From assembly GCF_938023125.1 (NCBI RefSeq), contig NZ_CALHDW010000011.1:62001-126000 (forward strand): DNA of 64,000 bases, written 5' to 3'. Positions 17,180 through 26,458 of this stretch are shown here, piece after piece (position 1 is the stretch's first letter; each line of letters opens with the position of its first letter). This stretch comes from an uncultured Porphyromonas sp. GTDB lineage: Bacteria; Bacteroidota; Bacteroidia; Bacteroidales; Porphyromonadaceae. Made by a program: the position numbers and the translations under genes. Below the pieces are notes generated by a model. It was not told the DNA's origin. It made no database searches and saw nothing but the letters and a program-made list of their open reading frames with translations.

Positions 17180-17884
17180 TTAGTAGTAGTGGGTTTGTTG
17201 CAGGATCTTGACTACCTCTTGGGCGAAGAAGAGCAGGAAAAAGAGGTATCCTACCAGTACCCCTCGCCAAATAGGCAGGGTTGCCCGAAAGGCTTCGTGG
17301 GGAGCGCGTGGGTGAGGCCGCGGCATCCACTTAGCACGTACCCAGCGGTACAACAAAAAGAAAATCCATCCATTAAGCAACCCAATAAGGCTACCCGGCA
17401 CTACATCCGTGATAAAGTGCATCCCCAAATAAATGCGACTATAGACTACAATTACCGCGAGGGAAAAGACAATAATAGAGTACCAACGATCGCGAAAGGC
17501 GAGAGCGGTGAATAGCGCAATAGCCATAAAATTGGCAGCATGCCCCGAGACAAATCCAAATCCGCCGCCTAGGTTCTCATATGCATTCAGCACCAAATCC
17601 TTTGTATAGGGGTGATGGGTAGGGCGCAATCGGGCGCAGAGCGGTTTGATTAAACTAGAGGTCTCTTGATCTGTAAAGGCGATCATTAGCGCTACAATGC
17701 CGATGAAAAAGAGAGCCTCTTTGGCAGGGCGTTTGTAGAATAGCCAAGCAATGAGGGCAACGATTACTGCCGTCCAAGTCCATCGAGCCGAGATGAGGTG
17801 AAAGAACGCATCTAGGTAGGGGCTGTGGGGACTGTTGAGGGCAAGAAAAAGCTCACGCTCCCAGAGGACCAATTGATCAAGCAT
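17180..17884 (-). CDS. PAP2-superfamily membrane phosphatase
   Basis: 234-aa integral membrane lipid phosphatase, probably acting on the periplasmic side on a lipid such as undecaprenyl diphosphate, phosphatidylglycerol phosphate or lipid A. All three PAP2 motifs are present: KPLCARLRP (80-88), SGH within FVSGHAAN (113-115) and SRIYLGMHFITDV with His156 and Asp160. About six hydrophobic helices are spaced as in PgpB/BacA-type phosphatases. The gene follows batE by 16 bases and is the last of the Bat transcript. The exact substrate cannot be told from sequence. Confidence 0.88.
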   Translation of the reverse strand: MLDQLVLWERELFLALNSPHSPYLDAFFHLISARWTWTAVIVALIAWLFYKRPAKEALFFIGIVALMIAFTDQETSSLIKPLCARLRPTHHPYTKDLVLNAYENLGGGFGFVSGHAANFMAIALFTALAFRDRWYSIIVFSLAVIVVYSRIYLGMHFITDVVPGSLIGLLNGWIFFLLYRWVRAKWMPRPHPRAPHEAFRATLPIWRGVLVGYLFFLLFFAQEVVKILQQTHYY

Positions 17885-17900
17885 AGTAGGCAGTGGAGTT

Positions 17901-18692
17901 TTAGGGATTTAGAGAGAAGGGATAGATGGCTAGTAGAGCCTTAGAAGAGACCCATCCGAGTGTCCCATCAGGTAGGGTAATGGCTACTTGTCCGTTCTCT
18001 TCGGGGAGGTCTTCGAGCTTTATTTTACTTCCCTCGTGCAGTACAAATAGGGTGGTCGTAGCCCCCGAAGGTGCGCTTTTGGCCGCTACTTGCCCCTCTA
18101 TGACGATAGCTTCGCTTCCATCCCGATAGTTGTGTATAAGGCTTCGGGTCACGAATCCACAAAAAATAAATAGCACCAGACTTGCCAAACTCGTATAGAA
18201 CGCTACCTGCCGTATCACCTTCTTTCGCATGAAAACGAAGGCTAGGATGGCAACTGCCAAGAGGATAAAAAGGAAGAGTGAGATCACCATCCATGCCGTG
18301 GGCGGTAGGGCATAGCAGATAGAGTGCCATACGCTTTGCGAATAGGAGGTGTAGTACTCCAAGCGGTCGGTGGTTTGGCTTGCAGCAATCTGTAGGTTGT
18401 GCTGTACGTATTTGTCTCTAGGGGCAAGTCGGAGGGCACGTTCGTAAGAGAGGATAGCCCAACCCAGCTCTCCATTGCGGTAATAGGCATTGCCCAAATT
18501 GTAGTATAGGGCGGCGGAGGGAGCCGACTCGGAGGCTAGGAGTAGCTCTCGGTAGCCCGCTATTGCCTGGGTGTATTGCTCTTTGTCGTATAGCGCCTTG
18601 AGCTCCGCTTCGTTGGGCATTACGCCGGCGCTGTTTTGGGCGTGGGCAAGCATGGAGACAAATAGGCAGATGAGGAGGAGAAATCTTTTCAT
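17901..18692 (-). CDS. batE: BatE: TPR and SH3-like membrane protein
   Basis: 263 aa. The signal peptide ends AHA before Gln19. TPR repeats follow (about 30-105: ALYYNLGNAYYRNGELGWAILSYERALRLAPRD), then two transmembrane helices (about 125-150 and 165-185) and a C-terminal SH3-like domain (200-255, ending LPDGTLGWVSSKALL). The TPR, membrane, SH3 plan matches BatE of the Bacteroides aerotolerance operon. It overlaps batD by four bases (ATGA), so the two are translationally coupled. The family is linked to oxygen tolerance and envelope stress; the molecular role is not known. Confidence 0.85.
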   Translation of the reverse strand: MKRFLLLICLFVSMLAHAQNSAGVMPNEAELKALYDKEQYTQAIAGYRELLLASESAPSAALYYNLGNAYYRNGELGWAILSYERALRLAPRDKYVQHNLQIAASQTTDRLEYYTSYSQSVWHSICYALPPTAWMVISLFLFILLAVAILAFVFMRKKVIRQVAFYTSLASLVLFIFCGFVTRSLIHNYRDGSEAIVIEGQVAAKSAPSGATTTLFVLHEGSKIKLEDLPEENGQVAITLPDGTLGWVSSKALLAIYPFSLNP

Positions 18693-20491
18693 CGGATGGT
18701 ACTTTTAGCGCTTTCTATTGCTTCTATTGCCTCGTGAGCTTTGTGTAGTATTTCTTGCCGTTGTAGTGAGGAGGCGTCGGGTGCAAAGCGGGCAAACTCG
18801 GCCTGCGAGAGCGTCTCCATTAGCGAGTTTATGGTCTCTTGGGGGTATTGTGCCGCCTGTAGCTTAGCGGCAATCTGTTGCCGGCTGAGTTGACTTTGAT
18901 CCAGGAGGAGCTTATCTGCGATGTAGCCTTGTAGTGCTGCCAGGATGGCTTGGTAGAAGTCAGCATCGGACCCCTCGGTCAGCAACGTTTGAGCTTTGGC
19001 CAGGTGTTTCTGAGCCACTTTGGCAGCTCCGCGAAGTCTCTTGCCTACCACATCTTTTTCTTTTGCCAAGTGACGGCGGTAGCCCCAAGCAAAGAGTATC
19101 GAGAGCAGAGCTATAAAGCAATAGATGGCAAGGTACCACACGTTACCCATAAAGTGGAGTATGCTCCCCGAGTCTCCCTCCTTTAGGTTTTTGAGCCGAG
19201 CTATATCGTTACTGAGAAGCTCCACATCGGTATGGCTATTTTGGTCGTACAGTCCCGTGCTTTCTCCCTTTGCCACCTTGAGGGTGATGGGGGCGGTCGC
19301 TACGGTTTCGTACTTATTGGTTTGGGGGTCGAAGTAGACAAGTCGGATGGCAGGTAGGGTGAAATCCCCAACATTGCGAGGCACGGCATAGTAATCAATG
19401 GTGCGGGTGCCTACCACTCCGTCGGTTGTGGCTTGTAGGTTTGCTTCGCTCTTGGGGTCGAAGGCTTCGAAGCTATCGGGCCATTGTATCGTGGGGGTGG
19501 TGATGAGTTTTAGGTTCCCACGCCCTGAGATCGTGAGCCTTATGGTCATCTGTTCGTTGGTCTTGATCTCGTTGCGATCGGGTACCTCTACTTTGATGGA
19601 GAAGTGACCCACCGCCCCATCGAAGCCCTCGGGAGCTGGCTTCGGTAGCTCTCGTATGTTGAGGGGGATGGCAGGGCTGAGTATTTTCTTGCGCACCTGA
19701 CTGATGGAGGAGATGCCGAAGTAGTCGTCTTCGTTGTCTATTTTCTGTTCCACCGCGGCTACGAGATCGAACTCCCCTTGGGGTATGCTGAGCGAACCGC
19801 TACGCTGCGGGAAGATGAGCGTTTGGTGCAAGACGGCACTGTAATAGTTCTTGCCGTTGAATTGCTCTAGTGAGAGTTGTACGTTGCGACTGCGCTCGAT
19901 AGGTTGCTCTATGAAGCCATCGTACTCGGGGAATTTGACGTTCTCGAAGTCGATATTGGCATTGCGTGTATAGAGTTTGTAGGTAACGAGTATCGCCTCT
20001 TGCTCGTAAGCCGTAGTCTTAGAGGGAGTAGCACGGATAAACATATCCGTAGCCTTCGATACTTGACTCTGGCTTTTCCCTCCGTTTTTATCGTCGGATA
20101 AGATGCGGATATTGAGGGGCTGTGTGTAGTAGGTTTTACCTTTTACCTTGATAGAGGCCTTACCTATACGGACGGTCCCCGTGCGCTCTGCAAGGTAGGT
20201 GCCGGTGTAGGTGACACTTATTCTTCCGTTGATGTTGGCTTTGGAGACCGCATTGCTCGGGGGAAAGAGCACCGAAGCCCCTTCTACCTCAGGTGCTGTG
20301 AAATCGGTTCCATCTCCGTTTTGGAGGATGAATTGTACACGGATTTTCTCCGATAGCGAGACGGCGCTAGGGGCCTCTACTCGGAAGGTCGTTTGAGCCA
20401 AAGTACTCTGTGGTAACCAGCTCAAAAGCACAATGAGCGGGAGCCAAAAGCACAATAGCTTGCTACGTATGGGGCGATGTGGGGTTACCAT
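18689..20491 (-). CDS. batD: BatD: oxygen-tolerance protein
   Basis: 600-aa membrane-anchored periplasmic protein. The signal peptide ends STLA before Gln33. Repeated Ig-like beta domains (about 34-415) contain the BatD pattern VSLSEKIRVQFILQN, GTYLAERTGTVRIGKASIKVKG and the closing IRLVYFDPQTNKYETVATAPITLKV. One transmembrane helix (about 450-470, WYLAIYCFIALLSILFAWGY) precedes a charged cytoplasmic helical tail. It overlaps batC by seven bases and batE by four. The likely job is as a periplasmic scaffold for the VWA proteins BatA and BatB. Confidence 0.88.
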   Translation of the reverse strand: MVTPHRPIRSKLLCFWLPLIVLLSWLPQSTLAQTTFRVEAPSAVSLSEKIRVQFILQNGDGTDFTAPEVEGASVLFPPSNAVSKANINGRISVTYTGTYLAERTGTVRIGKASIKVKGKTYYTQPLNIRILSDDKNGGKSQSQVSKATDMFIRATPSKTTAYEQEAILVTYKLYTRNANIDFENVKFPEYDGFIEQPIERSRNVQLSLEQFNGKNYYSAVLHQTLIFPQRSGSLSIPQGEFDLVAAVEQKIDNEDDYFGISSISQVRKKILSPAIPLNIRELPKPAPEGFDGAVGHFSIKVEVPDRNEIKTNEQMTIRLTISGRGNLKLITTPTIQWPDSFEAFDPKSEANLQATTDGVVGTRTIDYYAVPRNVGDFTLPAIRLVYFDPQTNKYETVATAPITLKVAKGESTGLYDQNSHTDVELLSNDIARLKNLKEGDSGSILHFMGNVWYLAIYCFIALLSILFAWGYRRHLAKEKDVVGKRLRGAAKVAQKHLAKAQTLLTEGSDADFYQAILAALQGYIADKLLLDQSQLSRQQIAAKLQAAQYPQETINSLMETLSQAEFARFAPDASSLQRQEILHKAHEAIEAIESAKSTIR

Positions 20492-21186
20492 CTTTTCTTA
20501 TTCTTGTCTTGGCGTTGCTGTTGCCCCTGCTGGCGTCTTGCCTCGTAGCGTTTCCTGCTCTCGTCTTCGTCTTGCTGGTAGGCGTCGAGGATTTTTTCTG
20601 CCGTTTTGGGGTCTATTTTTTCATTCTTCTGCGGCTGTTCGGGTTTTCCCTGCTCCTTGTTTTGTTCTTTTTGGGGCTGAGGCTTTTGCTCCTGCGGTTG
20701 GGGTTGAGGTTGATTTTGGGCACCTCCGCCCTTGTTTTTGTCCTCGGGAGGGATCTGCTTGAGAGCTAGAGCAAGGTTGTAGCGCGTCTCATCATCCGTT
20801 GGATTAAGGCGCAGAGATTGTTTGAAACTCTCGGCCGCCTCGGCAAATTTCTTCTGCTGGAGCTGGGCGTTGCCCATATTGTGGAAAAGCTGTGCCGCTT
20901 GATTCACATCCTCCAGATGCTCCGGCTGGATACGACCATACTCCTCAAGAGCCTCTTTGTACTTGCCCTGTTTGTAGAGAGCATTGCCGAGCGAATAGTG
21001 ACCAATGGCAAGGGTGCTGTCTTGAGCTAATGCCTTGCGGTAGGCTGTCTCTGCCGTGGCATACTCCTCTTTTTTGAGAGCGCTATGTCCCTTGCGAATG
21101 GCCGTGCGGACCTTCTGTTGCCCCTCTGCCGGAAGGGCAAATACTAGTAGGGCAGCTATATAGAAAATAGGGAACAACTTTTTCAT
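20485..21186 (-). CDS. batC: BatC: TPR protein
   Basis: 233 aa. The signal peptide ends PAEG before Gln23. Three TPR units (about 30-150: YATAETAYRKALAQDSTLAIGHYSLGNALYKQGKYKEALEEYG; FAEAAESFKQSLRLNPTDDETRYNLALAL) are followed by a low-complexity Gln/Pro/Lys-rich segment (155-185) and a basic, charged C-terminus (RQQGQQQRQDKNKKRW). It overlaps both neighbours, as in bat operons. It probably mediates protein-protein contacts within the periplasmic Bat complex. Confidence 0.87.
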   Translation of the reverse strand: MKKLFPIFYIAALLVFALPAEGQQKVRTAIRKGHSALKKEEYATAETAYRKALAQDSTLAIGHYSLGNALYKQGKYKEALEEYGRIQPEHLEDVNQAAQLFHNMGNAQLQQKKFAEAAESFKQSLRLNPTDDETRYNLALALKQIPPEDKNKGGGAQNQPQPQPQEQKPQPQKEQNKEQGKPEQPQKNEKIDPKTAEKILDAYQQDEDESRKRYEARRQQGQQQRQDKNKKRW

Positions 21187-22199
21187 GTTCGATCAAAAAG
21201 TCTAAGTCTGGCAAGGAGCCTATTTTTGCGCAACTGGATGCACTCCATAGCGACAAGGAGCAGCAATGCCGCAAAAACAAACCATCCGAATAGCTCGTGT
21301 TTGGTCTCTGTGGAGGCATTTACTACGGCTTGTGGGAGCTTTTTTAGCTCATCGTATATTTTGGAGGAGAGCGAGGAAACGCTCTTGCCTACGAGCATCC
21401 CGCCATCGCCGGCTTGTGCTATCTCTTTGCACATCTCGGGATTACTCTTTGAGAGTACCATCTTTCCTTCTTCGTCCATTAGGTAGCCATTGTCTTGAGG
21501 AATGGGGGCTCCCTCTTCGCTACCAACGGCAATGGTATATACCTTTACGCCTTGGCTCTTGGCTTTTTTTGCCGCCTCTAGAGCATCGCCCTCATGGTTT
21601 TCGCCATCGGTAAATAGGATGATGGCTTTGCCCACATCGTGGCGGTCTGAGAAGGATCCTAGCGAGAGATCTATGGCAGAAGCAATGGCGGTCCCTTGGT
21701 TCGATAGCATGTCGGGATTGGCATCATCGACCATCTTTTTGGCCATAGCCAGGTCGGTAGTGATGGGGAGCTGCATGTAAGCATTGCCGGCAAATACCAC
21801 GACTCCCACTTTGCTCTCGGCTAGGTAGTCGAGGAGCCGATGGATGGTTAGTTTGGCAAATTGAAGTCTGTTGGGCGAGAGATCCTCCGCTAGCATGGAG
21901 TTGGAGATGTCCAGAGCAATCATGGCTTCTATACCTTTAGCTTCTCCCGGATTTTCCTTGCGTTCTTGCAGTTGTGGGCGTGCCAGTGCGGCTACGAGGC
22001 AGGCTATGGATAGAAGCATAAGCCCGTTGCGAACAATACGGCGCAGGGTAGATGCCTCGGGCTTGAGGGCTTTGAGTAGGGGTACTTGGGCAAATTGACG
22101 CTGAGACCTTCGTCGTGAGCGGTAGCCCCATTGTGCCAGCAAGACAAGAGGAATCAGTATAAAGAGTAAATAGAAATACTCGGGTTGGACAAAGTACAT
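21183..22199 (-). CDS. batB: BatB: VWA-domain inner-membrane protein
   Basis: 338 aa from the ATG at 22199, which starts directly at the conserved MYFVQPEYFYLLFILIP helix and lies 20 bases after batA; the open frame up to 22295 would overlap batA and is not used. Two N-terminal helices (5-24 and 58-75), a von Willebrand A domain (about 88-290) with a complete MIDAS (DISNS, 97-101, and a later GTAIASA/FTDGENHEG), and a C-terminal membrane helix (about 305-325). It partners BatA; metal-dependent binding of an unknown ligand is inferred from the MIDAS. Confidence 0.9.
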   Translation of the reverse strand: MYFVQPEYFYLLFILIPLVLLAQWGYRSRRRSQRQFAQVPLLKALKPEASTLRRIVRNGLMLLSIACLVAALARPQLQERKENPGEAKGIEAMIALDISNSMLAEDLSPNRLQFAKLTIHRLLDYLAESKVGVVVFAGNAYMQLPITTDLAMAKKMVDDANPDMLSNQGTAIASAIDLSLGSFSDRHDVGKAIILFTDGENHEGDALEAAKKAKSQGVKVYTIAVGSEEGAPIPQDNGYLMDEEGKMVLSKSNPEMCKEIAQAGDGGMLVGKSVSSLSSKIYDELKKLPQAVVNASTETKHELFGWFVFAALLLLVAMECIQLRKNRLLARLRLFDRT

Positions 22200-22219
22200 A
22201 GCGATACTACTTGGGGCGA

Positions 22220-23197
22220 CTAGGGATTGGTACGGAGATAAGTACAGCGAAGAACAAAGGACATGAGGAGCAGAAGGAGTGCCGCTACAACCCAACCAAA
22301 GTAACGCTCCTCGTAGGCTTTGAAGTTTTGGGTCATCAGTTTGCTTTTCTCCAGAGAGTCAATTTCGTCGTAGATCTGATTGAGACTTTCGTTGTCGGTA
22401 GCGCGGAAGTAGGAGCCGCCCGTGGTCTGAGCGATCTCTTTGAGAGAGGCTTCGTCGATCTCCACCTTTACGTTGTCGATCACGGTGCCAAAGGCGGTTT
22501 CGTGGGGGTAGGGAGCCTCGCCACGAGTGCCGACAGCCACTGTGTAGATGCGTATTCCCAGGCTTTCTGCCAGAGAGGCTGCCATAGCCGGCGCAATGCT
22601 TCCTGCGTTGTTGGTACCGTCGGTTAGGAGTACAATGATTTTGCTCTTGGCGTGACTCTCTTTGAGTCGGTTGCATGCCGTGGCAATACCCAGCCCTATG
22701 GCGGTACCATCTTCGAGGTAACCGATCTCTACCTCGGATAGGCGATTGAGGAGGGTAGCGTGGTCGGTGGTTAGAGGGCATTGGGTGAAGCTCTCTCCGG
22801 CAAACATCACAAGTCCGATATTGTCGTTGGGTCGATTGCCGATGAACTTCTGAGCTACCTCCACAGCCGCAACGAAGCGGTTGGGCTGCAAGTCCATGGC
22901 CATCATACTGCCGGAAGCATCTATAGCGAGCATAATATCTATCCCCTCTACATTGTCTTTTTGCCAACTATTGGTGTTTTGCGGGCGTGCTAGAGCAACG
23001 ATTAGGGCGCCTAGAGCCAGCATTTCTAAGGCGAAGGGGAGATGCCTAAGGTGCGTACGGAGCCCACCCGACTTGAGCCTATAAAAAGCCGATAGTACGA
23101 GGGTCGCATAGCGCTTTTGCAACAAAAGAATGTAAGCGGCCGTGAGAAGAGGAATGAGCAGGAGTGCCCAAAGGAACGATGGATGGACAAATGTCAT
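22220..23197 (-). CDS. batA: BatA: VWA-domain inner-membrane protein
   Basis: 325 aa from the ATG at 23197, which overlaps the upstream stop codon (ATGA) and begins the conserved MTFVHPSFLWALLLIPLL helix. A second helix lies at about 57-72. The VWA domain (about 85-280) has an intact MIDAS DASGS (93-97), with LLTDGTNNAG and GYLEDGTAIG supplying the remaining ligands. The C-terminal helix is near 298-318. It is paralogous to batB next door. The core member of the Bacteroides aerotolerance operon, it is thought to work with MoxR in an ATPase/VWA chaperone-like system. Confidence 0.92.
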   Translation of the reverse strand: MTFVHPSFLWALLLIPLLTAAYILLLQKRYATLVLSAFYRLKSGGLRTHLRHLPFALEMLALGALIVALARPQNTNSWQKDNVEGIDIMLAIDASGSMMAMDLQPNRFVAAVEVAQKFIGNRPNDNIGLVMFAGESFTQCPLTTDHATLLNRLSEVEIGYLEDGTAIGLGIATACNRLKESHAKSKIIVLLTDGTNNAGSIAPAMAASLAESLGIRIYTVAVGTRGEAPYPHETAFGTVIDNVKVEIDEASLKEIAQTTGGSYFRATDNESLNQIYDEIDSLEKSKLMTQNFKAYEERYFGWVVAALLLLLMSFVLRCTYLRTNP

Positions 23198-24201
23198 GCG
23201 TTGCCTCCCTTCTTTTCTTTCTCCGTTGCGCCTGCCTGCTCTTGCGTTGCTTGGTAGAGGGCTTGCGCCACACGGAGCCAATGTTTGCTATCACTCTCGG
23301 CTTCGCTAGGGGTGTAGACTACCTTGGCAAACTTGGCAAGATCCACTCTTTCTGTGAGTTCATCGAGCTTCTGATCGTCCACAAGAGAGCGGAATCCGGC
23401 TTTGATAAGCGCCCGAACGAGTTGTCTCGAGGTCATCTCCAGGGTATCTATCCCGGTGGTGGTACGTACGAAGGTACGGGAGAGAACATCAAGCTCTGTA
23501 TAGTACTCTCGTTGCAATCCCTGCTCCGGTAGGTGCCGGGCATTGAGGGCGTCGAGAGCCATTTCGTAGCGTTGTAACACCGAAAGGGAGGGAGCGGGAG
23601 CCGGCGGATCAGGCCGTAGCGCGAGCCTTGCCTTGCGGCGGCGGTAGTATTTGTAGCTAAAAAAGGCTCCAAGCAAGATGAGTACGCCTAGCAACCAAGG
23701 TAGAGCCATGAGGAGTATTTCGCCCCACGTGTAGGGAAGATCCCATACCCCTTTGATGTCGTTGAACTGATCGGGGTGCTCCATATCCACCTTGGGCAGA
23801 TTGACTTTGAGGGTAAGGGGGTTCGCAAACGACTCCTGATCGCCCACCCGTACCCCGAAGGCCGGTATCACCACTAGCGTTGAGTCAAACGAAGTAACCG
23901 CCATGCGAGCATGGAGCTCCTTCGTGGTATTGTCTATGTCGATAGTGTCTGTGATCTCAAACGAGAGCGCCTCGGCACGGAGTTGTGCCGTGTCTATGGG
24001 GTTTATAAGATAGGTGTTCTCAAGATCGCTTGTGCGTATTACAATATCGATAATAGCGACCTCGCCTATCAGTATTTCGCCCGGAGTAATACTTGTTGTA
24101 ATCTTCGCTTCTTGGCCACGTAGGGCTTGAGGGATAAGTGCAAAGAGCAGTAGTACAACTCCCCAAAGATGCTTAGATAGGTTGTGTCTGTATAGATTCA
24201 T
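23194..24201 (-). CDS. DUF4381-like Bat-operon membrane protein
   Basis: 335 aa from the ATG at 24201, which starts a clear signal peptide ending ALRG before Gln30; longer versions run into the upstream gene. A periplasmic beta-domain (about 31-165, ITPGEILIGEVAIIDIVI) is followed by one membrane helix (about 183-205, LMALPWLLGVLILLGAFFSY), a basic RRRKAR stop-transfer and a cytoplasmic helical domain. This layout and the position between DUF58 and batA match the unnamed DUF4381-type member of bat operons. It is coupled to batA by an ATGA overlap. No function is known beyond its membership of the operon. Confidence 0.75.
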   Translation of the reverse strand: MNLYRHNLSKHLWGVVLLLFALIPQALRGQEAKITTSITPGEILIGEVAIIDIVIRTSDLENTYLINPIDTAQLRAEALSFEITDTIDIDNTTKELHARMAVTSFDSTLVVIPAFGVRVGDQESFANPLTLKVNLPKVDMEHPDQFNDIKGVWDLPYTWGEILLMALPWLLGVLILLGAFFSYKYYRRRKARLALRPDPPAPAPSLSVLQRYEMALDALNARHLPEQGLQREYYTELDVLSRTFVRTTTGIDTLEMTSRQLVRALIKAGFRSLVDDQKLDELTERVDLAKFAKVVYTPSEAESDSKHWLRVAQALYQATQEQAGATEKEKKGGNA

Positions 24202-24238
24202 AAACCAATAACCTCGATACTCCGTATTCAATGTGCCT

Positions 24239-25141
24239 CTAGCGGTGCGAGAATATTTTGAGCAAAGCGCGTACAAAATCCTCGCCGGTAGCTACTTCGG
24301 CATAGTCTATACCATAGAGTTTCATGGAGTTTCTGCGTTCCTCTTGTGCCATAGAAAAACCCTCGGCATAGGCACGGCGCACTTTTTTCGAATCGGTGTC
24401 AATCCAGCGTGTAGCCCCAGTCTCGGGGTCTTCGAACTGCACCAATCCCATTTTTGGCAGTGACTCTTCTCGAGGATCTCGCACTACAATGGCGATTAAA
24501 TCATGCTTACGTGCGGCAAAACGCAGGGCGTTACGGTAGCTTTCTGCCTTGCCATCGGTCATAAAGTCGCTAATAATAAACGTGGTGGAGCGCTTCTTAA
24601 CGATGCGGCTGAGGTACGTTAGCGGGATCTCTAGGTTGGTACCACGACCTTGGGGGCTAAAAAGCAATATCTCTCGTATGATGTAAAGAATATGTTTTTT
24701 GCCCTTAGCGGGGGGGATATACTTCTCTACCGTATCGGTGAAGAGGAGCACGCCCACTTTGTCGTTGTTCTCAATCGCAGAGAAGGCTAGGGTAGCGGCA
24801 ATCTCGGCCACTAACTCACGCTTGGTCTCCTCTTGCGTACCAAAGTTGAGACTTGCGGACATGTCAATGGCGAGCATCACGGTCAGTTCGCGTTCTTCTT
24901 CGAAGATTTTGATGTAAGGATCTCCGAGGCGAGCCGTTACGTTCCAGTCAATGTCTCGTATATCATCGCCCACTTGGTACTCGCGTACCTCACTAAAGGC
25001 CATACCCCGACCGCGGAACGCCGAGTGGTATTCTCCTGCAAAAAGCTCCTGCGACAAGCCACGCGCCTTGATTTCCACACGGCGTACACGCTGCAATATA
25101 TCGCTCTGGAGCAATTGTGATTGGGTACTATCTGTGGGCAT
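24239..25141 (-). CDS. DUF58 domain protein of the Bat operon
   Basis: 300-aa cytoplasmic protein. The N-terminal DUF58 signature GEYHSAFRGRGMAFSEVREY and VGDDIRDIDWNVTARLGDPYIKIFEEER (residues 37-83) leads into a VWA-like fold with a MIDAS-like DMSAS (93-97) and FIISDFM. DUF58 genes nearly always sit directly after moxR, as here with an 18-base gap. It is thought to be the substrate or adaptor of the MoxR AAA+ ATPase that links it to the BatA/BatB membrane complex. Confidence 0.92.
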   Translation of the reverse strand: MPTDSTQSQLLQSDILQRVRRVEIKARGLSQELFAGEYHSAFRGRGMAFSEVREYQVGDDIRDIDWNVTARLGDPYIKIFEEERELTVMLAIDMSASLNFGTQEETKRELVAEIAATLAFSAIENNDKVGVLLFTDTVEKYIPPAKGKKHILYIIREILLFSPQGRGTNLEIPLTYLSRIVKKRSTTFIISDFMTDGKAESYRNALRFAARKHDLIAIVVRDPREESLPKMGLVQFEDPETGATRWIDTDSKKVRRAYAEGFSMAQEERRNSMKLYGIDYAEVATGEDFVRALLKIFSHR

Positions 25142-25159
25142 AATGCCTATCCTTGCCTC

Positions 25160-26152
25160 TTAGGGCACTACTACTTTGTTTATAATCTCCGTAATGATGG
25201 TATCGCTGGAGAGTTCGTTGGCTTCGGCTTCGTAGCTCAGGGCGATGCGGTGGCGGAGTACATCGTGTGCCACAGCTCGTACATCCTCGGGGAGTACATA
25301 GCCTCTACCATCTATGAAGGCGTAGGCGCGAGCTGCCAGAGATAGGTTGATGGAGGCTCTGGGGGATGCCCCACAAAGGATCATGGGACGGAGGCTCTCC
25401 AAGCCAACTTTCTCGGGCTCACGTGTTGCAAAAACAAGGTCTACGATGTAGCGAAGTATCTTATCGTCTACATAGATCTTGCGCACCACCTCGCGAGCGT
25501 GCAGTATATCTTCTGTGGTCACTACGGGGCTGGCCTTGGGGAGGGCGCCCTGCATGTTGAGGAGAACAACGCGCTGCTCCTCTTCTCGGCTGGGGTAGTC
25601 GATGTGTACCTTGAGCATAAAACGATCTACCTGCGCCTCGGGTAGGGGATAGGTGCCCTCCTGCTCCAAGGGGTTTTGAGTAGCCATTACGAGGAAGGGT
25701 TTGGGGAGGGGGTAGGTGGTGTCTCCGATGGTTACCTGACGCTCTTGCATCGACTCGAGTAGAGCACTTTGCACCTTGGCGGGGGCACGGTTGATCTCAT
25801 CTGCCAATACGAAGTTGGCAAATACGGGACCCTTCTTTACCACAAACTCCTCTTTATTACGGCTGTACATCATCGTGCCCACCACGTCGGCAGGGAGAAG
25901 ATCCGGCGTAAATTGGATGCGACTATAGTCGGCACGAATAAGATCGCTCAGCGTCTTAATCGCTAGGGTTTTGGCAAGCCCGGGTACACCCTCTAGCAGG
26001 ATATGCCCATCGGCAAGTAGCCCAATAAGGAGGGCTCGTACAAGATGGTCCTGACCCACGATGGTCTGTCCCATACCTGTGATTATCTTTTCTACAAAGC
26101 GGCTCTCAGCCTTTATTTCGGCATTGAGTTGCTGCAAGTTCTGCTGTTCCAT
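25160..26152 (-). CDS. MoxR-family AAA+ ATPase
   Basis: 330-aa AAA+ ATPase, first gene of the bat operon. Walker A GVPGLAKT (55-62), Walker B VLADE (115-119), sensor 1 VMATQNPLEQEGTYPLPEAQVDRF (about 160-183) and the arginine-rich lid region typical of MoxR. Proteins of this group act as chaperone-like remodellers of VWA-containing partners; here these would be DUF58, BatA and BatB. A -7 box lies about 115 bases upstream, giving a long 5' leader. Confidence 0.95.
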   Translation of the reverse strand: MEQQNLQQLNAEIKAESRFVEKIITGMGQTIVGQDHLVRALLIGLLADGHILLEGVPGLAKTLAIKTLSDLIRADYSRIQFTPDLLPADVVGTMMYSRNKEEFVVKKGPVFANFVLADEINRAPAKVQSALLESMQERQVTIGDTTYPLPKPFLVMATQNPLEQEGTYPLPEAQVDRFMLKVHIDYPSREEEQRVVLLNMQGALPKASPVVTTEDILHAREVVRKIYVDDKILRYIVDLVFATREPEKVGLESLRPMILCGASPRASINLSLAARAYAFIDGRGYVLPEDVRAVAHDVLRHRIALSYEAEANELSSDTIITEIINKVVVP

Positions 26153-26267
26153 AGCTGAGTCTGGCTGTATTTACAGAGATTGACAAGTTCCGAAGAGGCA
26201 ATTTTTGCTAGCTAGCCCCCGCAATCGTCTCTCCGAGAGGGGGCATAGGAATACCTCTTTCCGGATA

Positions 26268-26275
26268 CAAAAGTA
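26268..26275 (-). promoter_or_regulatory. -7 promoter box for the moxR-bat operon
   Basis: Minus-strand TACTTTTG, matching TAnnTTTG. No clear -33 TTG. The leader to the moxR ATG would be about 110 nt. The rest of the gap up to the tRNA terminator holds nothing recognisable. Confidence 0.45.
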
Positions 26276-26417
26276 CAAAAGTTATTGTGACCCTCGGAGC
26301 ATCTTTTGGGGAAGACTGCGGGCTAAGGGGGTGGGCAATGTTATGAGTCCCGAGGCGAGGCAAGATTTAACCCTCCCTTGAGCCCTATTTTGCTAGGGCC
26401 GATCCATCCCTTCGGAT

Positions 26418-26450
26418 ACAAAAAAACTCCAAGGGATTTCCCTTGAAGTT
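26418..26450 (-). terminator. Terminator of tRNA-Lys
   Basis: Minus strand: AACTTCAAGGG, loop AAAT, CCCTTGGAGTT, then a T run (26418-26426). It begins about 9 bases after the tRNA 3' end. Confidence 0.85.
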
Positions 26451-26458
26451 TCTCTCTG

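Noticed and set aside
22359..22967. 202-residue open frame on the minus strand inside batA
   Set aside because: It lies in another frame of batA, is rich in Arg/Gln with no domain pattern, and batA itself is unmistakable.
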